The position numbers and the translations under genes were made by a program. Of a stretch of DNA of 64,000 nucleotides, positions 1-8,989 are shown piece after piece; positions within the stretch are counted from its first letter, which is position 1, and each line of letters starts with the position of its first letter. The DNA is from Clostridium_AM tanneri (lineage in GTDB: Bacteria; Bacillota; Clostridia; Clostridiales; Clostridiaceae). Location: positions 47,326-111,325 of the forward strand of contig NZ_JARUJP010000013.1 in the NCBI RefSeq assembly GCF_033659955.1, in the 5' to 3' direction. A model generated the notes under the pieces. The model saw nothing but the letters and a program-made list of their open reading frames with translations, was not told the DNA's origin and did not search any database.

Positions 1-12
1 ATATTCCTCCGT
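1..12 (-). promoter_or_regulatory. Ribosome binding site of the next gene of the cobalamin operon, at the window edge
   Basis: The reverse strand reads ACGGAGGAAT at the left edge, 40-odd bases past the cobD stop. This is a strong Shine-Dalgarno sequence with no start codon inside the window, so the B12 operon most likely continues beyond the left edge. Which gene follows cannot be seen. Confidence 0.5.
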
Positions 13-55
13 AAACTTTCTTATTTGTAGTTTTCTAGGATTTTCATTTTAGCCC

Positions 56-1171
56 TTAAAGATTCAAGGAGTTTAAAACCTCTAAAACTCTTTCATTACT
101 TTTTCTATCTTTAACTGCTAGTCTTATGTAGTTTTCGTTTAAACCTTTAAAGTTATTGCATTTTCTTATTGCAATTTCCTTTTCTAAACAAAGCTCATAT
201 AGCTCATGGCAGTTTGTGTTTTTTAATTTACAAAGTATAAAATTGCTGTAGCTGTTATACACCTTTTCTATAAAACTTACTTTTTCAAGGTTACAGAGCA
301 TAAACTGCCTTTCCTTATCAATCCATTCTATAGACTTTTCTATATATCCCTTATCTTTTAAAACATATTTTACTGCTAATTCTGCAAAACAGTTTATATT
401 CCATGGATTTTGTTTATCTTGTATTTTATTTATTAAAGTCATATTTTTAGTTATACCATATCCAAATCTTACTCCTGGCATAGCATAAAATTTCGTTAAA
501 GCCCTTATTATAAATAAACAGCTATATTTTTCTACTTCCTTTAAAAAGCTAAAACCTCTTTTTCCAGTAAACTCAATGAAGGCCTCATCTATGACAACTA
601 CCTTACAATTCTTCTCGCAGTAATCCAATATAGATTTAAACACTTCCTTATCCAATACCATTCCATTAGGATTATTGGGGTTTGCTATAATTAAAGCCTC
701 TGATTCCTTTAATTTTTCTAATATATCTTCATAATTATAAGTCATATCCTCCTTCATAAGAGAATATGCAATACTACAGCCCCATTTTGCTGCACTTTTT
801 TCATACTCTATAAAGGAAGGTATAGGTATGCATACTTTACTGAAGCAGCTTATAACTAGATCTATAATTTCTGCAGCACCATTTCCAAGAACTATATTAT
901 CCTCACTTATCTGCAGTCCGCTACCAAGACCATATGTACTTTCCTTATGTTGAGATATAAAATAACTTTCACTAAATTTTATATACTCCTTTAAGGATTT
1001 TCTTAACTCTCTATACTTTATATCAGGATATCTCTCCATACTTTCCAAGGCTTCATTTACATGTTCCTTAAAGCTTTTAGGTATTCCTAAAGGGTTAATA
1101 TTTGAGCTAAAATCTAAAAGCTCTATTCCCTTTAATATTCCCTCTGTGTATACATCTCCTCCATGCTCCAC
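56..1171 (-). CDS. cobD: Threonine-phosphate decarboxylase CobD (cobalamin biosynthesis)
   Basis: PLP-dependent fold-type I enzyme of the histidinol-phosphate aminotransferase family. CobD decarboxylates L-threonine phosphate to (R)-1-amino-2-propanol phosphate, the linker that CbiB joins to cobyric acid. The N-terminus carries EHGGDVY and the SSNINPLG motif typical of CobD, the middle has ANPNNPNG, and the PLP lysine lies in LTKFYAMPGVRFGYG. Length, about 371 residues, fits the family. The frame opens at a GTG at 1180 that is part of the GGAGGTG ribosome site; the GTG at 1171, eight bases after AGGAGG, is the better start. It is the third gene after the cobalamin riboswitch, behind cbiP and cbiB. 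Specificity rests on motif and context; a plain HisC-type enzyme is unlikely here. Confidence 0.9.
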   Translation of the reverse strand: MEHGGDVYTEGILKGIELLDFSSNINPLGIPKSFKEHVNEALESMERYPDIKYRELRKSLKEYIKFSESYFISQHKESTYGLGSGLQISEDNIVLGNGAAEIIDLVISCFSKVCIPIPSFIEYEKSAAKWGCSIAYSLMKEDMTYNYEDILEKLKESEALIIANPNNPNGMVLDKEVFKSILDYCEKNCKVVVIDEAFIEFTGKRGFSFLKEVEKYSCLFIIRALTKFYAMPGVRFGYGITKNMTLINKIQDKQNPWNINCFAELAVKYVLKDKGYIEKSIEWIDKERQFMLCNLEKVSFIEKVYNSYSNFILCKLKNTNCHELYELCLEKEIAIRKCNNFKGLNENYIRLAVKDRKSNERVLEVLNSLNL

Positions 1172-1239
1172 TGTTATCACCTCCTATACTCTTATTTTGA
1201 ACTAATATCAGCTTCTTTTATTTTCTAACAACAGATAGT

Positions 1240-2214
1240 TTATGAGCTGATAGTAGTTAAAACTACAGCTGCATATAAAATCATCATCAGAGTTTCTGCT
1301 GCATACATAAGTTTTACAGAGTCATTTATATGTTCAAAGCTTAACTCCTTTATCTTATCTCCAATGGTAGGCTTATAGACCACTTCCCCAAAATACACGT
1401 TGGTGCCACCGAGCTGTACTTTCATAGCTCCTGCAGCTGCCCCTTCCGGATAAGCACAATTAGGACTTTTATGATTTTTTCTGTCTCTAATCATTATCTT
1501 AAAGCTTTCCACCATATTTCCTTTTACCACAAAAGCAACTACGCATATAAGAAAACCAGTAATTCTAGCAGGTATAAAATTAAAAACATCATCTACCTTA
1601 GCTGGAAAAAAGCCTATATGTCTATATTTTTCATTCATATAACCAAGCATTGAATCCATAGTGTTAATGCCCTTATACATCATAGCCAGTGGTGCTCCAC
1701 CTATAATGGCATAAAATAATGGTGCTATTACTCCATCTGCAGCATTTTCTGCTACCGTTTCTACATCTGCTCTTATTATCTCTTTATCACTAAGTTCTGT
1801 TGTATCCCTTCCCACTATATATGATAGCTTTACTCTGGCATCTCCTAAATTGTTATCCTTTAATGCATAGTAAACCTTTTTAGCTTCCTGTGCTAGGCAC
1901 TTAGCAGCTAAAGTTGTCCATATTATAACTGTATTTATAATAATATATAGCCAAGTAATATCCCCTATTAACTTTAATAATATAAATGGAATCATAAAGC
2001 TTATGGATGCTACAATGACTACTATCAATCCTCCAAAAAACTTAATTCCTTTATTTGTTTTACAAAACTTTCTTCCCCTCTTTTCTAAGAAGGATATAAG
2101 CTTTCCTATATATATAACAGGATGAGGGAACCAATAGGGATCTCCTATTATCCAGTCAAGTATAACTGCTAAAAATATAGCTATTGTATTAGTGATAAAA
2201 AAAGATGTAATCAA
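1240..2214 (-). CDS. cbiB: Adenosylcobinamide-phosphate synthase CbiB
   Basis: Polytopic membrane protein that attaches aminopropanol (phosphate) to adenosylcobyric acid, giving adenosylcobinamide (phosphate). It has the N-terminal DWIIGDPYWFPHPVIYIGK motif of CbiB/CobD-type synthases, several hydrophobic segments, the AENAADGVIAPLFYA motif and the usual length of about 320 residues (324). The start is TTG at 2214, six bases after GGAGGG. It lies 24 bases after cbiP and 68 bases before cobD on the same strand, so one riboswitch-controlled transcript is likely. Naming caution: this protein is called CobD in Pseudomonas nomenclature, which is not the decarboxylase next to it. Confidence 0.95.
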   Translation of the reverse strand: MITSFFITNTIAIFLAVILDWIIGDPYWFPHPVIYIGKLISFLEKRGRKFCKTNKGIKFFGGLIVVIVASISFMIPFILLKLIGDITWLYIIINTVIIWTTLAAKCLAQEAKKVYYALKDNNLGDARVKLSYIVGRDTTELSDKEIIRADVETVAENAADGVIAPLFYAIIGGAPLAMMYKGINTMDSMLGYMNEKYRHIGFFPAKVDDVFNFIPARITGFLICVVAFVVKGNMVESFKIMIRDRKNHKSPNCAYPEGAAAGAMKVQLGGTNVYFGEVVYKPTIGDKIKELSFEHINDSVKLMYAAETLMMILYAAVVLTTISS

Positions 2215-2238
2215 ACCGTTCCCTCCAACCTTTTTAAA

Positions 2239-3756
2239 TTATTTTTTTATGTTCATAATTTCATAAATTTTGTTCATATCTATATTAGCCCTTACGATAT
2301 CTGCCAGTTTATCTAGTTCTAATTCCCTAAGACTCTCATAGGTACCGGATTTTTTTGTTTTCATTCCCTTTTTCACTCTAATTCTATTTAACATATATTC
2401 TCTAAAATCTACTCCGTCGAAAATTCCATGTATATAAGTTCCCATTATATTTCTGTCTGTATTAATTGCTCCGTCAAGAATTTCAACCTTTTCTCCATTT
2501 TTATCTAGTATTCTAAATAGAGGCTTTGCATTCTTTCCATAGGTGCATATTCCCATATGAATTTCATATCCATAGGTTTTTAATTTTATATTTTCCATGG
2601 AATTATCCTCATTATACACATTGAAGTCTTCTATACTTTCAGCATTTACTCTAGTAGTTACCTTTTCTTCTTCAAAAATTGTTTCTATATCTAAAAGTCC
2701 CATAGCTTCTACTTCCTTAACCTCAGTTTCAACGCCATAAGGGTCCTTTATGAGCTTTCCAAGTATCTGATACCCACCGCAAATTCCCATTACTAAACCT
2801 GTTTTGCTATATTCCTTAATAGCTCTCTCAAGACCGCACTCCCTTAACTTAAGTAGATCTTCAATAGTATTCTTACTTCCTGGAATTATTAGTAAATCAG
2901 GGTGACCAAATTCTTCTAAGGAATTTATAAATCTCACTGAGACATCTGCTTCACTTTTTAGGGCATCTAAATCTGTGAAATTAGATATATGAGGAAGTTT
3001 AATTACAGCTATATCTATAGGTGCTGTAACCTTAGTATTAAATTGTACTGCACCATCTTCATCTTCAAGAGCTAGATTAAAATAAGGGACTACACCTAAA
3101 CAAGGCACTTTTATTATGTCCTCAAGCATAGTAAGCCCTGGTTTTAATATCTCCACATCTCCCCTAAACTTATTTATTATAGTACCTTTAACCCTCTTTC
3201 CTTCATCTTCAGTGAAAAGCACCATAGTTCCTGCAAGAGATGCAAATACTCCTCCTTTATCAATATCTCCTGCCAAAAGCACAGGAGCATCTACAAGTTC
3301 AGCCATTCCCATATTTACAATGTCTCTATCTCTTAGATTAATTTCTGCAGGACTCCCTGCCCCTTCCATAACAATTATGTCAAATTCCTTTTCCATCTTT
3401 TCGAACTGTTCTTTAAGCATATCCCTAAACTCTAACTTCATGTTGTGATATTCCATAGCTGTACTGTTACCATAAACCTTCCCATTAACTATGATTTGAC
3501 ACTTTTTATCTGAAGTAGGTTTTAAAAGTATAGGATTCATATAAGCCTCTGGTTGAAGTCCCGAAGCATAAGCTTGAAGTACCTGAGCACGTCCCATCTC
3601 TTTTCCATCTAAAGTTATGTAAGAATTTAAAGACATATTTTGTGATTTAAAAGGACAAACTGAATATCCATCCTGCTTAAATATTCTACAAAGTGCTGTT
3701 ACTAATATACTCTTTCCTACTGATGATCCCGTTCCTTGTATCATTATCTTAGCCAT
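2239..3756 (-). CDS. cbiP: Cobyric acid synthase CbiP (CobQ)
   Basis: Glutamine-dependent amidotransferase that amidates four side chains of adenosylcobyrinic a,c-diamide to give adenosylcobyric acid. The N-terminal half is a dethiobiotin-synthetase-like ATPase (QGTGSSVGKS loop, then PFKSQNMSLNS, typical of CobQ). The C-terminal half is a class I glutamine amidotransferase with IPGSKNTIEDL, the nucleophilic Cys in GICGGYQILG and the His in GTYIHGIFD. Length of 505 residues is normal. The ATG start follows GGGGGAG. It is the first gene after the cobalamin riboswitch and its terminator. The a,c-diamide-forming CbiA and the corrin ring genes are not in the window, so they lie elsewhere or corrinoids are salvaged. 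Confidence 0.96.
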   Translation of the reverse strand: MAKIMIQGTGSSVGKSILVTALCRIFKQDGYSVCPFKSQNMSLNSYITLDGKEMGRAQVLQAYASGLQPEAYMNPILLKPTSDKKCQIIVNGKVYGNSTAMEYHNMKLEFRDMLKEQFEKMEKEFDIIVMEGAGSPAEINLRDRDIVNMGMAELVDAPVLLAGDIDKGGVFASLAGTMVLFTEDEGKRVKGTIINKFRGDVEILKPGLTMLEDIIKVPCLGVVPYFNLALEDEDGAVQFNTKVTAPIDIAVIKLPHISNFTDLDALKSEADVSVRFINSLEEFGHPDLLIIPGSKNTIEDLLKLRECGLERAIKEYSKTGLVMGICGGYQILGKLIKDPYGVETEVKEVEAMGLLDIETIFEEEKVTTRVNAESIEDFNVYNEDNSMENIKLKTYGYEIHMGICTYGKNAKPLFRILDKNGEKVEILDGAINTDRNIMGTYIHGIFDGVDFREYMLNRIRVKKGMKTKKSGTYESLRELELDKLADIVRANIDMNKIYEIMNIKK

Positions 3757-3835
3757 GACTATCTCCCCCTTATAAAACTTCCATGTAGCATTTATACCAC
3801 TCTATGTTCTATTTATTTATAGTTAAACTTTAGTA

Positions 3836-3882
3836 TTACTAAAAATAAAAGCAGTAAACCCTGAAAGTTTACTGCTTTTAAC
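3836..3882 (-). terminator. Intrinsic terminator, expression platform of the cobalamin riboswitch
   Basis: AAAAGCAGTAAAC and GTTTACTGCTTTT form a perfect 13-pair stem with a short loop; on the reverse strand it is followed by TTTTATTTTT. It lies between the B12 aptamer and cbiP, so it is the expected OFF structure when adenosylcobalamin is bound. Confidence 0.85.
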
Positions 3883-3949
3883 ATCACTGAAAAACCGGCT
3901 AAAGCCAGACATCATATTAAAAGTACTCTCCCTCCGAAAGTCCATAAAA

Positions 3950-4110
3950 CATATTAGGCAGGTCTCCTGACTTATGATTCTTCCTCCCCTTTACCTTCCT
4001 CTAAATAGAGTGGTTTAACAAAGGTTCGTCCTCAAATACAGTAGCGGGGGCTGTAGCGGATTCTAACCGCATTCCCTTTTCACCTTTTTTTAAAAGGCAC
4101 CTATATAAAT
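3950..4110 (-). ncRNA. Cobalamin (B12) riboswitch
   Basis: Read on the reverse strand the region holds the conserved B12 box AGTCAGGAGACCTGCC (3959-3974) and, upstream of it, GAATGCGG..., ATCCGCTACAGCCCCCGC and the ATAGGTGCC entry segment, in the order of the cobalamin aptamer. A terminator follows at 3836-3882 and cbiP begins at 3756. It should shut off cbiP-cbiB-cobD when adenosylcobalamin is abundant. A TTGACA-like -35 at 4153-4158 may belong to its promoter, but the -10 is unclear. Confidence 0.95.
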
Positions 4111-4219
4111 TATTTTATTTTACACTTTTAGTTTATTATAAGCTTCATTATATGTCAATGGCTTCTAAGGTATCCATTAACTCCATATCAGTTACAAATG
4201 CAGAAACTACAAGCTCTAT

Positions 4220-4945
4220 TTATTTTATATTATATTGAACTAAAAAATCAGTATCATTAATTACTACCTCATAGTTATCGTCTCTTATTATTTTATGATC
4301 TTCTGAAAACACCAATGCTCTTTTAAATACTCCCTCTACATACTGAAAATCATGAGTAGAACATATTATGGTCTTGCCGCTTTCATTTAACCTAGTCAAA
4401 AGGGTTCTTAAAAAATTTTTTCCCTTTGGATCTATGCCATTCATAGGCTCGTCCAAAACTAAAACCTCTGGATTTAAAGCAAGTACACTAGCTATAGCTA
4501 CTCTTTTCTTTTCTCCACCACTTAAGTTATAAGGCTCTCTATCCTTTAAATCCTCAATATCTAAAAGTCTTAAACAATCACCAACTCTTCTCTCCACTTC
4601 TTTCTCATCCATACCCATTTGTCTTAATCCAAAGGCTACTTCTTCATAAACATTAGAACAGAAAAGCTGAGCATCAGAGTTTTGGAATACAAAACCAACC
4701 TTTTTGTGAAAACCCTTTGAAAAATTGTTATTTCCCAGTACCTTACTGTTTATTTCTTCTCCATTAAAATAATATTTTCCTTCAGTTGGAAATATTATGC
4801 CATTTATCAACTTTAAAAAAGTTGACTTTCCACTACCATTTGGACCTATTAACGCTACTGATTCTCCTTCTTTAATGGTTACATTTATATCTCGCAAAAC
4901 TTCAATATCCTTGTATTTAAACCAACTGTTCTTAACTTCAATCAT
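4220..4945 (-). CDS. cbiO: Cobalt ECF transporter ATPase CbiO
   Basis: ABC-type ATPase subunit of an energy-coupling-factor cobalt/nickel importer. Walker A is GPNGSGKST, the signature is LSGGEKKRVAIASVLA, Walker B is VLVLDEPMNGID and the switch His is in CSTHDF. It has 241 residues, at the short end for CbiO/EcfA proteins. It lies 11 bases behind cbiQ, forming a two-gene unit. After the TAA stop the same frame stays open for about 23 more codons (see findings), so the C-terminus may have been shortened recently. Cobalt rather than nickel is inferred from the neighbouring B12 genes; the substrate-binding CbiM is encoded at 56649-57644. Confidence 0.92.
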   Translation of the reverse strand: MIEVKNSWFKYKDIEVLRDINVTIKEGESVALIGPNGSGKSTFLKLINGIIFPTEGKYYFNGEEINSKVLGNNNFSKGFHKKVGFVFQNSDAQLFCSNVYEEVAFGLRQMGMDEKEVERRVGDCLRLLDIEDLKDREPYNLSGGEKKRVAIASVLALNPEVLVLDEPMNGIDPKGKNFLRTLLTRLNESGKTIICSTHDFQYVEGVFKRALVFSEDHKIIRDDNYEVVINDTDFLVQYNIK

Positions 4946-4956
4946 TTTCTCACATC

Positions 4957-5748
4957 CTACTTAAAGTAAAAATACATCATTATTATTAATACATTTACAA
5001 AAGAGTATAAAATATCTTTAAAAGTAAAACTAAATTTTGAATAAGCCTTGTATTCTCCAGTAAAACCTCTACATTCCATTGCAGAATACATTTCATCTCC
5101 AAGCTCCTTTGACTTTAAAAATAAGTTACCCATTATTTTAGTTAAGGAAGAATATTTACTGCTATTTCTCCCCACAGACCTCAGCTTTAAAGCATAAAAC
5201 ATTTCAAGGGAAAACTCACCTAATATATAAATGTATTTTATTGTAATGTCAAATACTAATATAAATATATCTGGTATAAAAAAAATCTTTAGACACTTAG
5301 TGATATCATGCCATCTTGTGGTATAAGATAACAGATTTATAGATATTATAGTTCCTGTAACCTTAAAGAGTAGTAAAATACTGTTTCTAACGTTTCCCAT
5401 TATTATAGAAGGTGTCAACATTACTATAGTAAATAATGGCACCATTAAACTTAAAGCTAATATTTTCTTTATTTCTCTTACATCTAATAAGGCAACTAGT
5501 AATAATAGATATGCATCAATAATTAAAACATATGTAAACTCTTGAGATAACGCTATTAACAATATATTTAATACTGTAAAGATAAGCTTAATAAGAGGAT
5601 TTAGCTTGTATACAAAACCATTGCCAGTTATACCATTTCTCTTTATTAGAGACAGTATATGAATAATAGACATTATGCTTTTATCTATAAAGCTATCTTT
5701 ATCCTTCTTAGGTATGTAATCATCTTTTTTATAAAGCCAATCTTCCAT
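4957..5748 (-). CDS. cbiQ: Cobalt ECF transporter transmembrane subunit CbiQ
   Basis: EcfT-type membrane coupling subunit that links two CbiO ATPases to the substrate-binding component. It has about five to six hydrophobic segments and the two coupling motifs of the family, ALKLRSVG and AMECRGFTGE, in the cytoplasmic helices. The open frame begins with a GTG at 5763, but AAGGTG six bases before the ATG at 5748 makes that ATG the better start (263 residues). It precedes cbiO in a two-gene operon. No riboswitch is recognisable in the about 180 bases upstream, unlike the adjacent cobalamin genes. Confidence 0.92.
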   Translation of the reverse strand: MEDWLYKKDDYIPKKDKDSFIDKSIMSIIHILSLIKRNGITGNGFVYKLNPLIKLIFTVLNILLIALSQEFTYVLIIDAYLLLLVALLDVREIKKILALSLMVPLFTIVMLTPSIIMGNVRNSILLLFKVTGTIISINLLSYTTRWHDITKCLKIFFIPDIFILVFDITIKYIYILGEFSLEMFYALKLRSVGRNSSKYSSLTKIMGNLFLKSKELGDEMYSAMECRGFTGEYKAYSKFSFTFKDILYSFVNVLIIMMYFYFK

Positions 5749-5943
5749 AGTATACACCTTCACATTTCATCATAGTCTTATAACGTTCTTATGGATAAAT
5801 ACAATGTCGATTTATGTAAAAATTTATAAATTTCTGAATTTAATATTTTGTAAAAAAATTACTCTTATGTGCTTATGTTAAAAATATATCATAAATCTCC
5901 AATTAATGCAATTAATTTGTCCTGCGATTCCTTAATAGACAAT

Positions 5944-5981
5944 AAAAAAACTATGGACAGAACCTTTTATTCCCGCCATAG
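5944..5981 (-). terminator. Intrinsic terminator after the ort operon and its small gene
   Basis: On the reverse strand CTATGG and CCATAG pair around a long loop and are followed by TTTTTTTATTG. It directly follows the stop codon of the 32-codon gene at 5982-6080. Confidence 0.7.
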
Positions 5982-6080
5982 TTATTTTTTTCGAAAAAAT
6001 ATTATAAAAAAGACCAATAACACAACTATAGTTAATATCACAGCCACTATGCTGCACATTAATATCATAGCTTCTATCAT
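5982..6080 (-). CDS. Small hydrophobic membrane protein, 32 residues
   Basis: A reading frame below the usual length cutoff, preceded by GAGGTGATTAA directly upstream of its ATG, a strong ribosome site. The protein begins MIEAMILMCSIVAVILT and ends in FFRKK: one transmembrane helix with a negative N-terminus and a positive cytoplasmic tail. A terminator follows the stop at once. It lies 117 bases after the amino-acid permease on the same strand, so it may be the last gene of the ortA-ortB-permease unit. Small proteins of this size often modulate a transporter; that role is inference, and I recognise no family. Confidence 0.6.
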   Translation of the reverse strand: MIEAMILMCSIVAVILTIVVLLVFFIIFFRKK

Positions 6081-6120
6081 TTAATCACCTCGAAATATTA
6101 TTTAATGTTGCAAAGTTCAA

Positions 6121-6157
6121 GAGTCAGAAAAATTATACAATCTAATCCTTCTGACTC
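6121..6157 (-). other. Inverted repeat between the permease and the small membrane-protein gene
   Basis: GAGTCAGAA at 6121-6129 and TTCTGACTC at 6149-6157 are perfect inverted copies with a 19-base loop. The reverse strand lacks a good T-run after it, so it looks more like an mRNA stabilising or processing hairpin than a full terminator. Confidence 0.45.
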
Positions 6158-6197
6158 CTCCAATAATGTCAGGTTAAAAAGTTGTTAACTAGCATAA

Positions 6198-7547
6198 TTA
6201 TACACTAGCAGAACTGTTTGAACTAGTATCTTTATTTTTTATATACATATAAACAGGTAAGCCTATTAAAGTAACCCCAAGACCAAATAAAGCATTTTCA
6301 GTTCCTGTGATAAGTGTACTAATCACAACATAGAGAGCCCCAGCTACTCCAATTATCGGTACTATAGGATAAAAAGGAACCTTATAAGAATCTTCACTGA
6401 TAAGCTCTTTATGATTTTTTCTTAGTACAAACACCCCAAATATTCCTAAGATAAAGAACAACCACATAACAAATACAGCTAGATCCGTTAATGTATCGTA
6501 AGAACCTGATAAAGCATATAAGCAAGCCAATATTGACTCAAATATTATGGCATTAGCAGGAATTGCTTCCTTTTCTGTTAACTTACCAAAGAACTTTTTA
6601 AATACAAATAGGTTGTCTGCAGCCATAGCATAAGGAATTCTTGCCCCAGTCATTATGAATGCACTTATGCACCCAGTTATGGATATTAGTATACCTGCTG
6701 CAATAAGCTTTTCTCCTATTGGTCCGAAAAGTATAACTGCTGCATCTGAAGCTGCTTTTTGGGAAACTGCAACATCCGCTGCCGGCATAGTATTTATTAT
6801 TGCTAAGTTGACCCCTAAATATGCAATTGTTATGATTGTAAGACCAAAGACTATAGCTTTTGGTAAATCCTTTGCAGGATTTTTCATTTCTTCAGACATA
6901 TTAGCAACGGCAATCCAACCTTCATAAGCAAATAATACTCCTAGCAGCGCAGCTCCAAATCCAGCGCCGGTACTCACTTCAGTGGACATAGGCGTAAAGT
7001 TGTGAACCTTTCCCATAAGTAAACCAAATACTATTATAACACCAATAGGTACTAGCTTGCCTATTGTAAATAGAACGGCAAACTTAGTACCAAACTTGGT
7101 TGATACTAGATTTACTATAGTCAAAAATATAATTAGGCCAACAGCCATTCCCTTTTGCTGTGCTGGTGTTAAATCTATAAAGCTAGTACATTGTGTTGCA
7201 AATACAACAGCAAGTGCTGCATCAATTCCTGGATAGTATATCAAGGTCTGTACCCAACCAAGTAAAAAAGCCCACTTTTCACCATATAAGTCTTTAAGGT
7301 ATGCGAAAAGTCCTCCTGTTTTAGGTATAGCAGAGCCAATCTCTGCAATTGTTAATGCCCCAGCCATAGTTATTAGGCACCCAACTATCCAAGCTAATAT
7401 TCCAAGTCCAGGTGCTCCTGTATTTTTAAAAACCTGTGCTGGTTTAAAAAACACACCACTTCCTATAACTATACCAACTACAAGCATTGTTGCCTGCCCC
7501 AATTTAATTTCTCTCTTTAAAACTGGCATATTACCCTTTTTCTCCAT
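6198..7547 (-). CDS. APC-family amino acid permease
   Basis: A 449-residue polytopic protein with about twelve hydrophobic segments. It opens with the APC-superfamily helix 1 motif VVGIVIGSGVFFKPAQVF and has the helix 6 region LLGVLFAYEGWIAVANMSEEMKNP, as in the LAT-like serine/threonine and neutral amino-acid exchangers. The ATG follows AGGGGGGG. It lies 20 bases after ortB. OrtAB makes alanine and acetyl-CoA from 2-amino-4-ketopentanoate, so this permease may import the pathway's amino acid or export alanine; the substrate cannot be read from the sequence. Confidence 0.85.
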   Translation of the reverse strand: MEKKGNMPVLKREIKLGQATMLVVGIVIGSGVFFKPAQVFKNTGAPGLGILAWIVGCLITMAGALTIAEIGSAIPKTGGLFAYLKDLYGEKWAFLLGWVQTLIYYPGIDAALAVVFATQCTSFIDLTPAQQKGMAVGLIIFLTIVNLVSTKFGTKFAVLFTIGKLVPIGVIIVFGLLMGKVHNFTPMSTEVSTGAGFGAALLGVLFAYEGWIAVANMSEEMKNPAKDLPKAIVFGLTIITIAYLGVNLAIINTMPAADVAVSQKAASDAAVILFGPIGEKLIAAGILISITGCISAFIMTGARIPYAMAADNLFVFKKFFGKLTEKEAIPANAIIFESILACLYALSGSYDTLTDLAVFVMWLFFILGIFGVFVLRKNHKELISEDSYKVPFYPIVPIIGVAGALYVVISTLITGTENALFGLGVTLIGLPVYMYIKNKDTSSNSSASV

Positions 7548-7567
7548 ATAAGCCCCCCCTAATACAC

Positions 7568-8989
7568 TTACACTATTTCCACAGCTAATTCCCTAAGGGT
7601 TTCTATTACAAATTTTCTATCGGACCTAGTATCCTCTATTAAAAAACTAATATCCTTTTCATTTGCACTTGAAGCATTAACATGCTTAACAGCATTCTTA
7701 ATATATGACTTTCTTAATTTACTCATATCCTCAAATCTAGTATTTATGAAAGATGGATGCTGTGGAAGTATAATATTTACTCCTGGCTTTTCCTCTTCTG
7801 GATCTCCGAATTTTATCTCTATACCCCTTGACCTAGCAAAGGAAAGCTGAGCTAATGGATGTTTTCCTGCTCCTGTATACTCTGTTTCCTGTACCACTAT
7901 TACTGCATTCTCATCCAACTCCCTTGCTAATGCAAAGGCAGCAGTTAGTGATGTGTTTCCTGCAGGTCCTCTTTCCATTCCCTCAAGAACTGATAAAGCC
8001 TCTGTGATGTAGAACACTTCTCCCTGTTTAACTGTTAAAAATTCATCCATATATCTTAAGGTTCTTGCCGCACTTCTAGGCACATCTGAGTGATCTGGAT
8101 TAGTGGCATAAGGTACACCAAAACCAGTATGACCGGTAGTAAAGGACTTTCTATTAAAATCTTTATCTGATGCCATATGAAGACCAGAAAGATCAACGCT
8201 TGCTCCATAAATCTTTGTATTTACAGCTCCAGCTTTCATAAGTCCTCTTGCAGTGCCGGTTAGATTGCCGCCTCCTGCTTGAGTAGCTATAACATAGTCT
8301 GGATCTCGTCCAAGAAGTTCTCTACACTGCATTGCTATTTCATATCCTAAAGACTCTACTCCAGCTATACCGTAGGTAGAATAAAGTGAAGCATTAAAGT
8401 ATCCTGTTTCCTCTAAAACTCTAAGGTAAGAATAGAAAAGCTCCGGTCCTACAGAAAGCTGAACAACTTCTGCACCTAAGGATTCACATTTTCTCTGTTT
8501 TTCAAGTATCTCTGGTTGTCCAGTTTTCTTCGAGTCAAAGCACTCTTGGACAATTATACAGTTTAGATTTCTCATAGCTGCCTGTGATGCTACTGCTGCT
8601 CCATAATTCCCGCTAGTGGCTGCTGCTATCCCTTTAAATCCTAATTGTTTAGCTTGGTAGGCAGATATAGATGCCCTTCTGTCTTTAAAACTACCAGATG
8701 GATTGCATTGTTCATCTTTTACAAAAATCCTTGCCCCTTTACCCTTTGGTGCAGTTTTCCTTGCTAAGGAAGTTAAATTTTTCAATTCTAAAAGAGGGGT
8801 ATTTCCTACTCCCACTTCCCTTTGAATCTTTATTATATCCTCAAGGCTGTATCCAGTATCCTGCATCATTCCCTCATAGTCAAAAGCTATACCGCCAGAT
8901 TCATATTTAGAATAATCAATACCTGTAGCCTTTTTCATTATTTCACTATTTCTTGACATAACTGCTTCATAACTATTATCCATTGTCAT
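7568..8989 (-). CDS. ortB: 2-amino-4-ketopentanoate thiolase, beta subunit OrtB
   Basis: PLP-dependent subunit, 473 residues, of the enzyme that cleaves 2-amino-4-ketopentanoate with CoA into alanine and acetyl-CoA, the last step of the clostridial oxidative ornithine pathway. The fold is that of threonine-synthase-like (fold-type II) enzymes: PLP lysine K102 in NPSGSFKDRRA, TSGNYGAAVASQA for phosphate binding, and the glycine-rich ATQAGGGNLTG. The call rests on this combined with the ~100-residue partner ortA directly upstream, whose stop overlaps this start (TAATG), so translation is probably coupled. AGGTGA precedes the ATG. No ornithine racemase, aminomutase (OraS/OraE) or diaminopentanoate dehydrogenase (Ord) is in the window. 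Confidence 0.85.
   Translation of the reverse strand: MTMDNSYEAVMSRNSEIMKKATGIDYSKYESGGIAFDYEGMMQDTGYSLEDIIKIQREVGVGNTPLLELKNLTSLARKTAPKGKGARIFVKDEQCNPSGSFKDRRASISAYQAKQLGFKGIAAATSGNYGAAVASQAAMRNLNCIIVQECFDSKKTGQPEILEKQRKCESLGAEVVQLSVGPELFYSYLRVLEETGYFNASLYSTYGIAGVESLGYEIAMQCRELLGRDPDYVIATQAGGGNLTGTARGLMKAGAVNTKIYGASVDLSGLHMASDKDFNRKSFTTGHTGFGVPYATNPDHSDVPRSAARTLRYMDEFLTVKQGEVFYITEALSVLEGMERGPAGNTSLTAAFALARELDENAVIVVQETEYTGAGKHPLAQLSFARSRGIEIKFGDPEEEKPGVNIILPQHPSFINTRFEDMSKLRKSYIKNAVKHVNASSANEKDISFLIEDTRSDRKFVIETLRELAVEIV

Noticed and set aside
5869..6084. 71-codon plus-strand frame over the small membrane gene
   Set aside because: It lacks a ribosome site and is antisense to a minus-strand frame that has one and is followed by a terminator.
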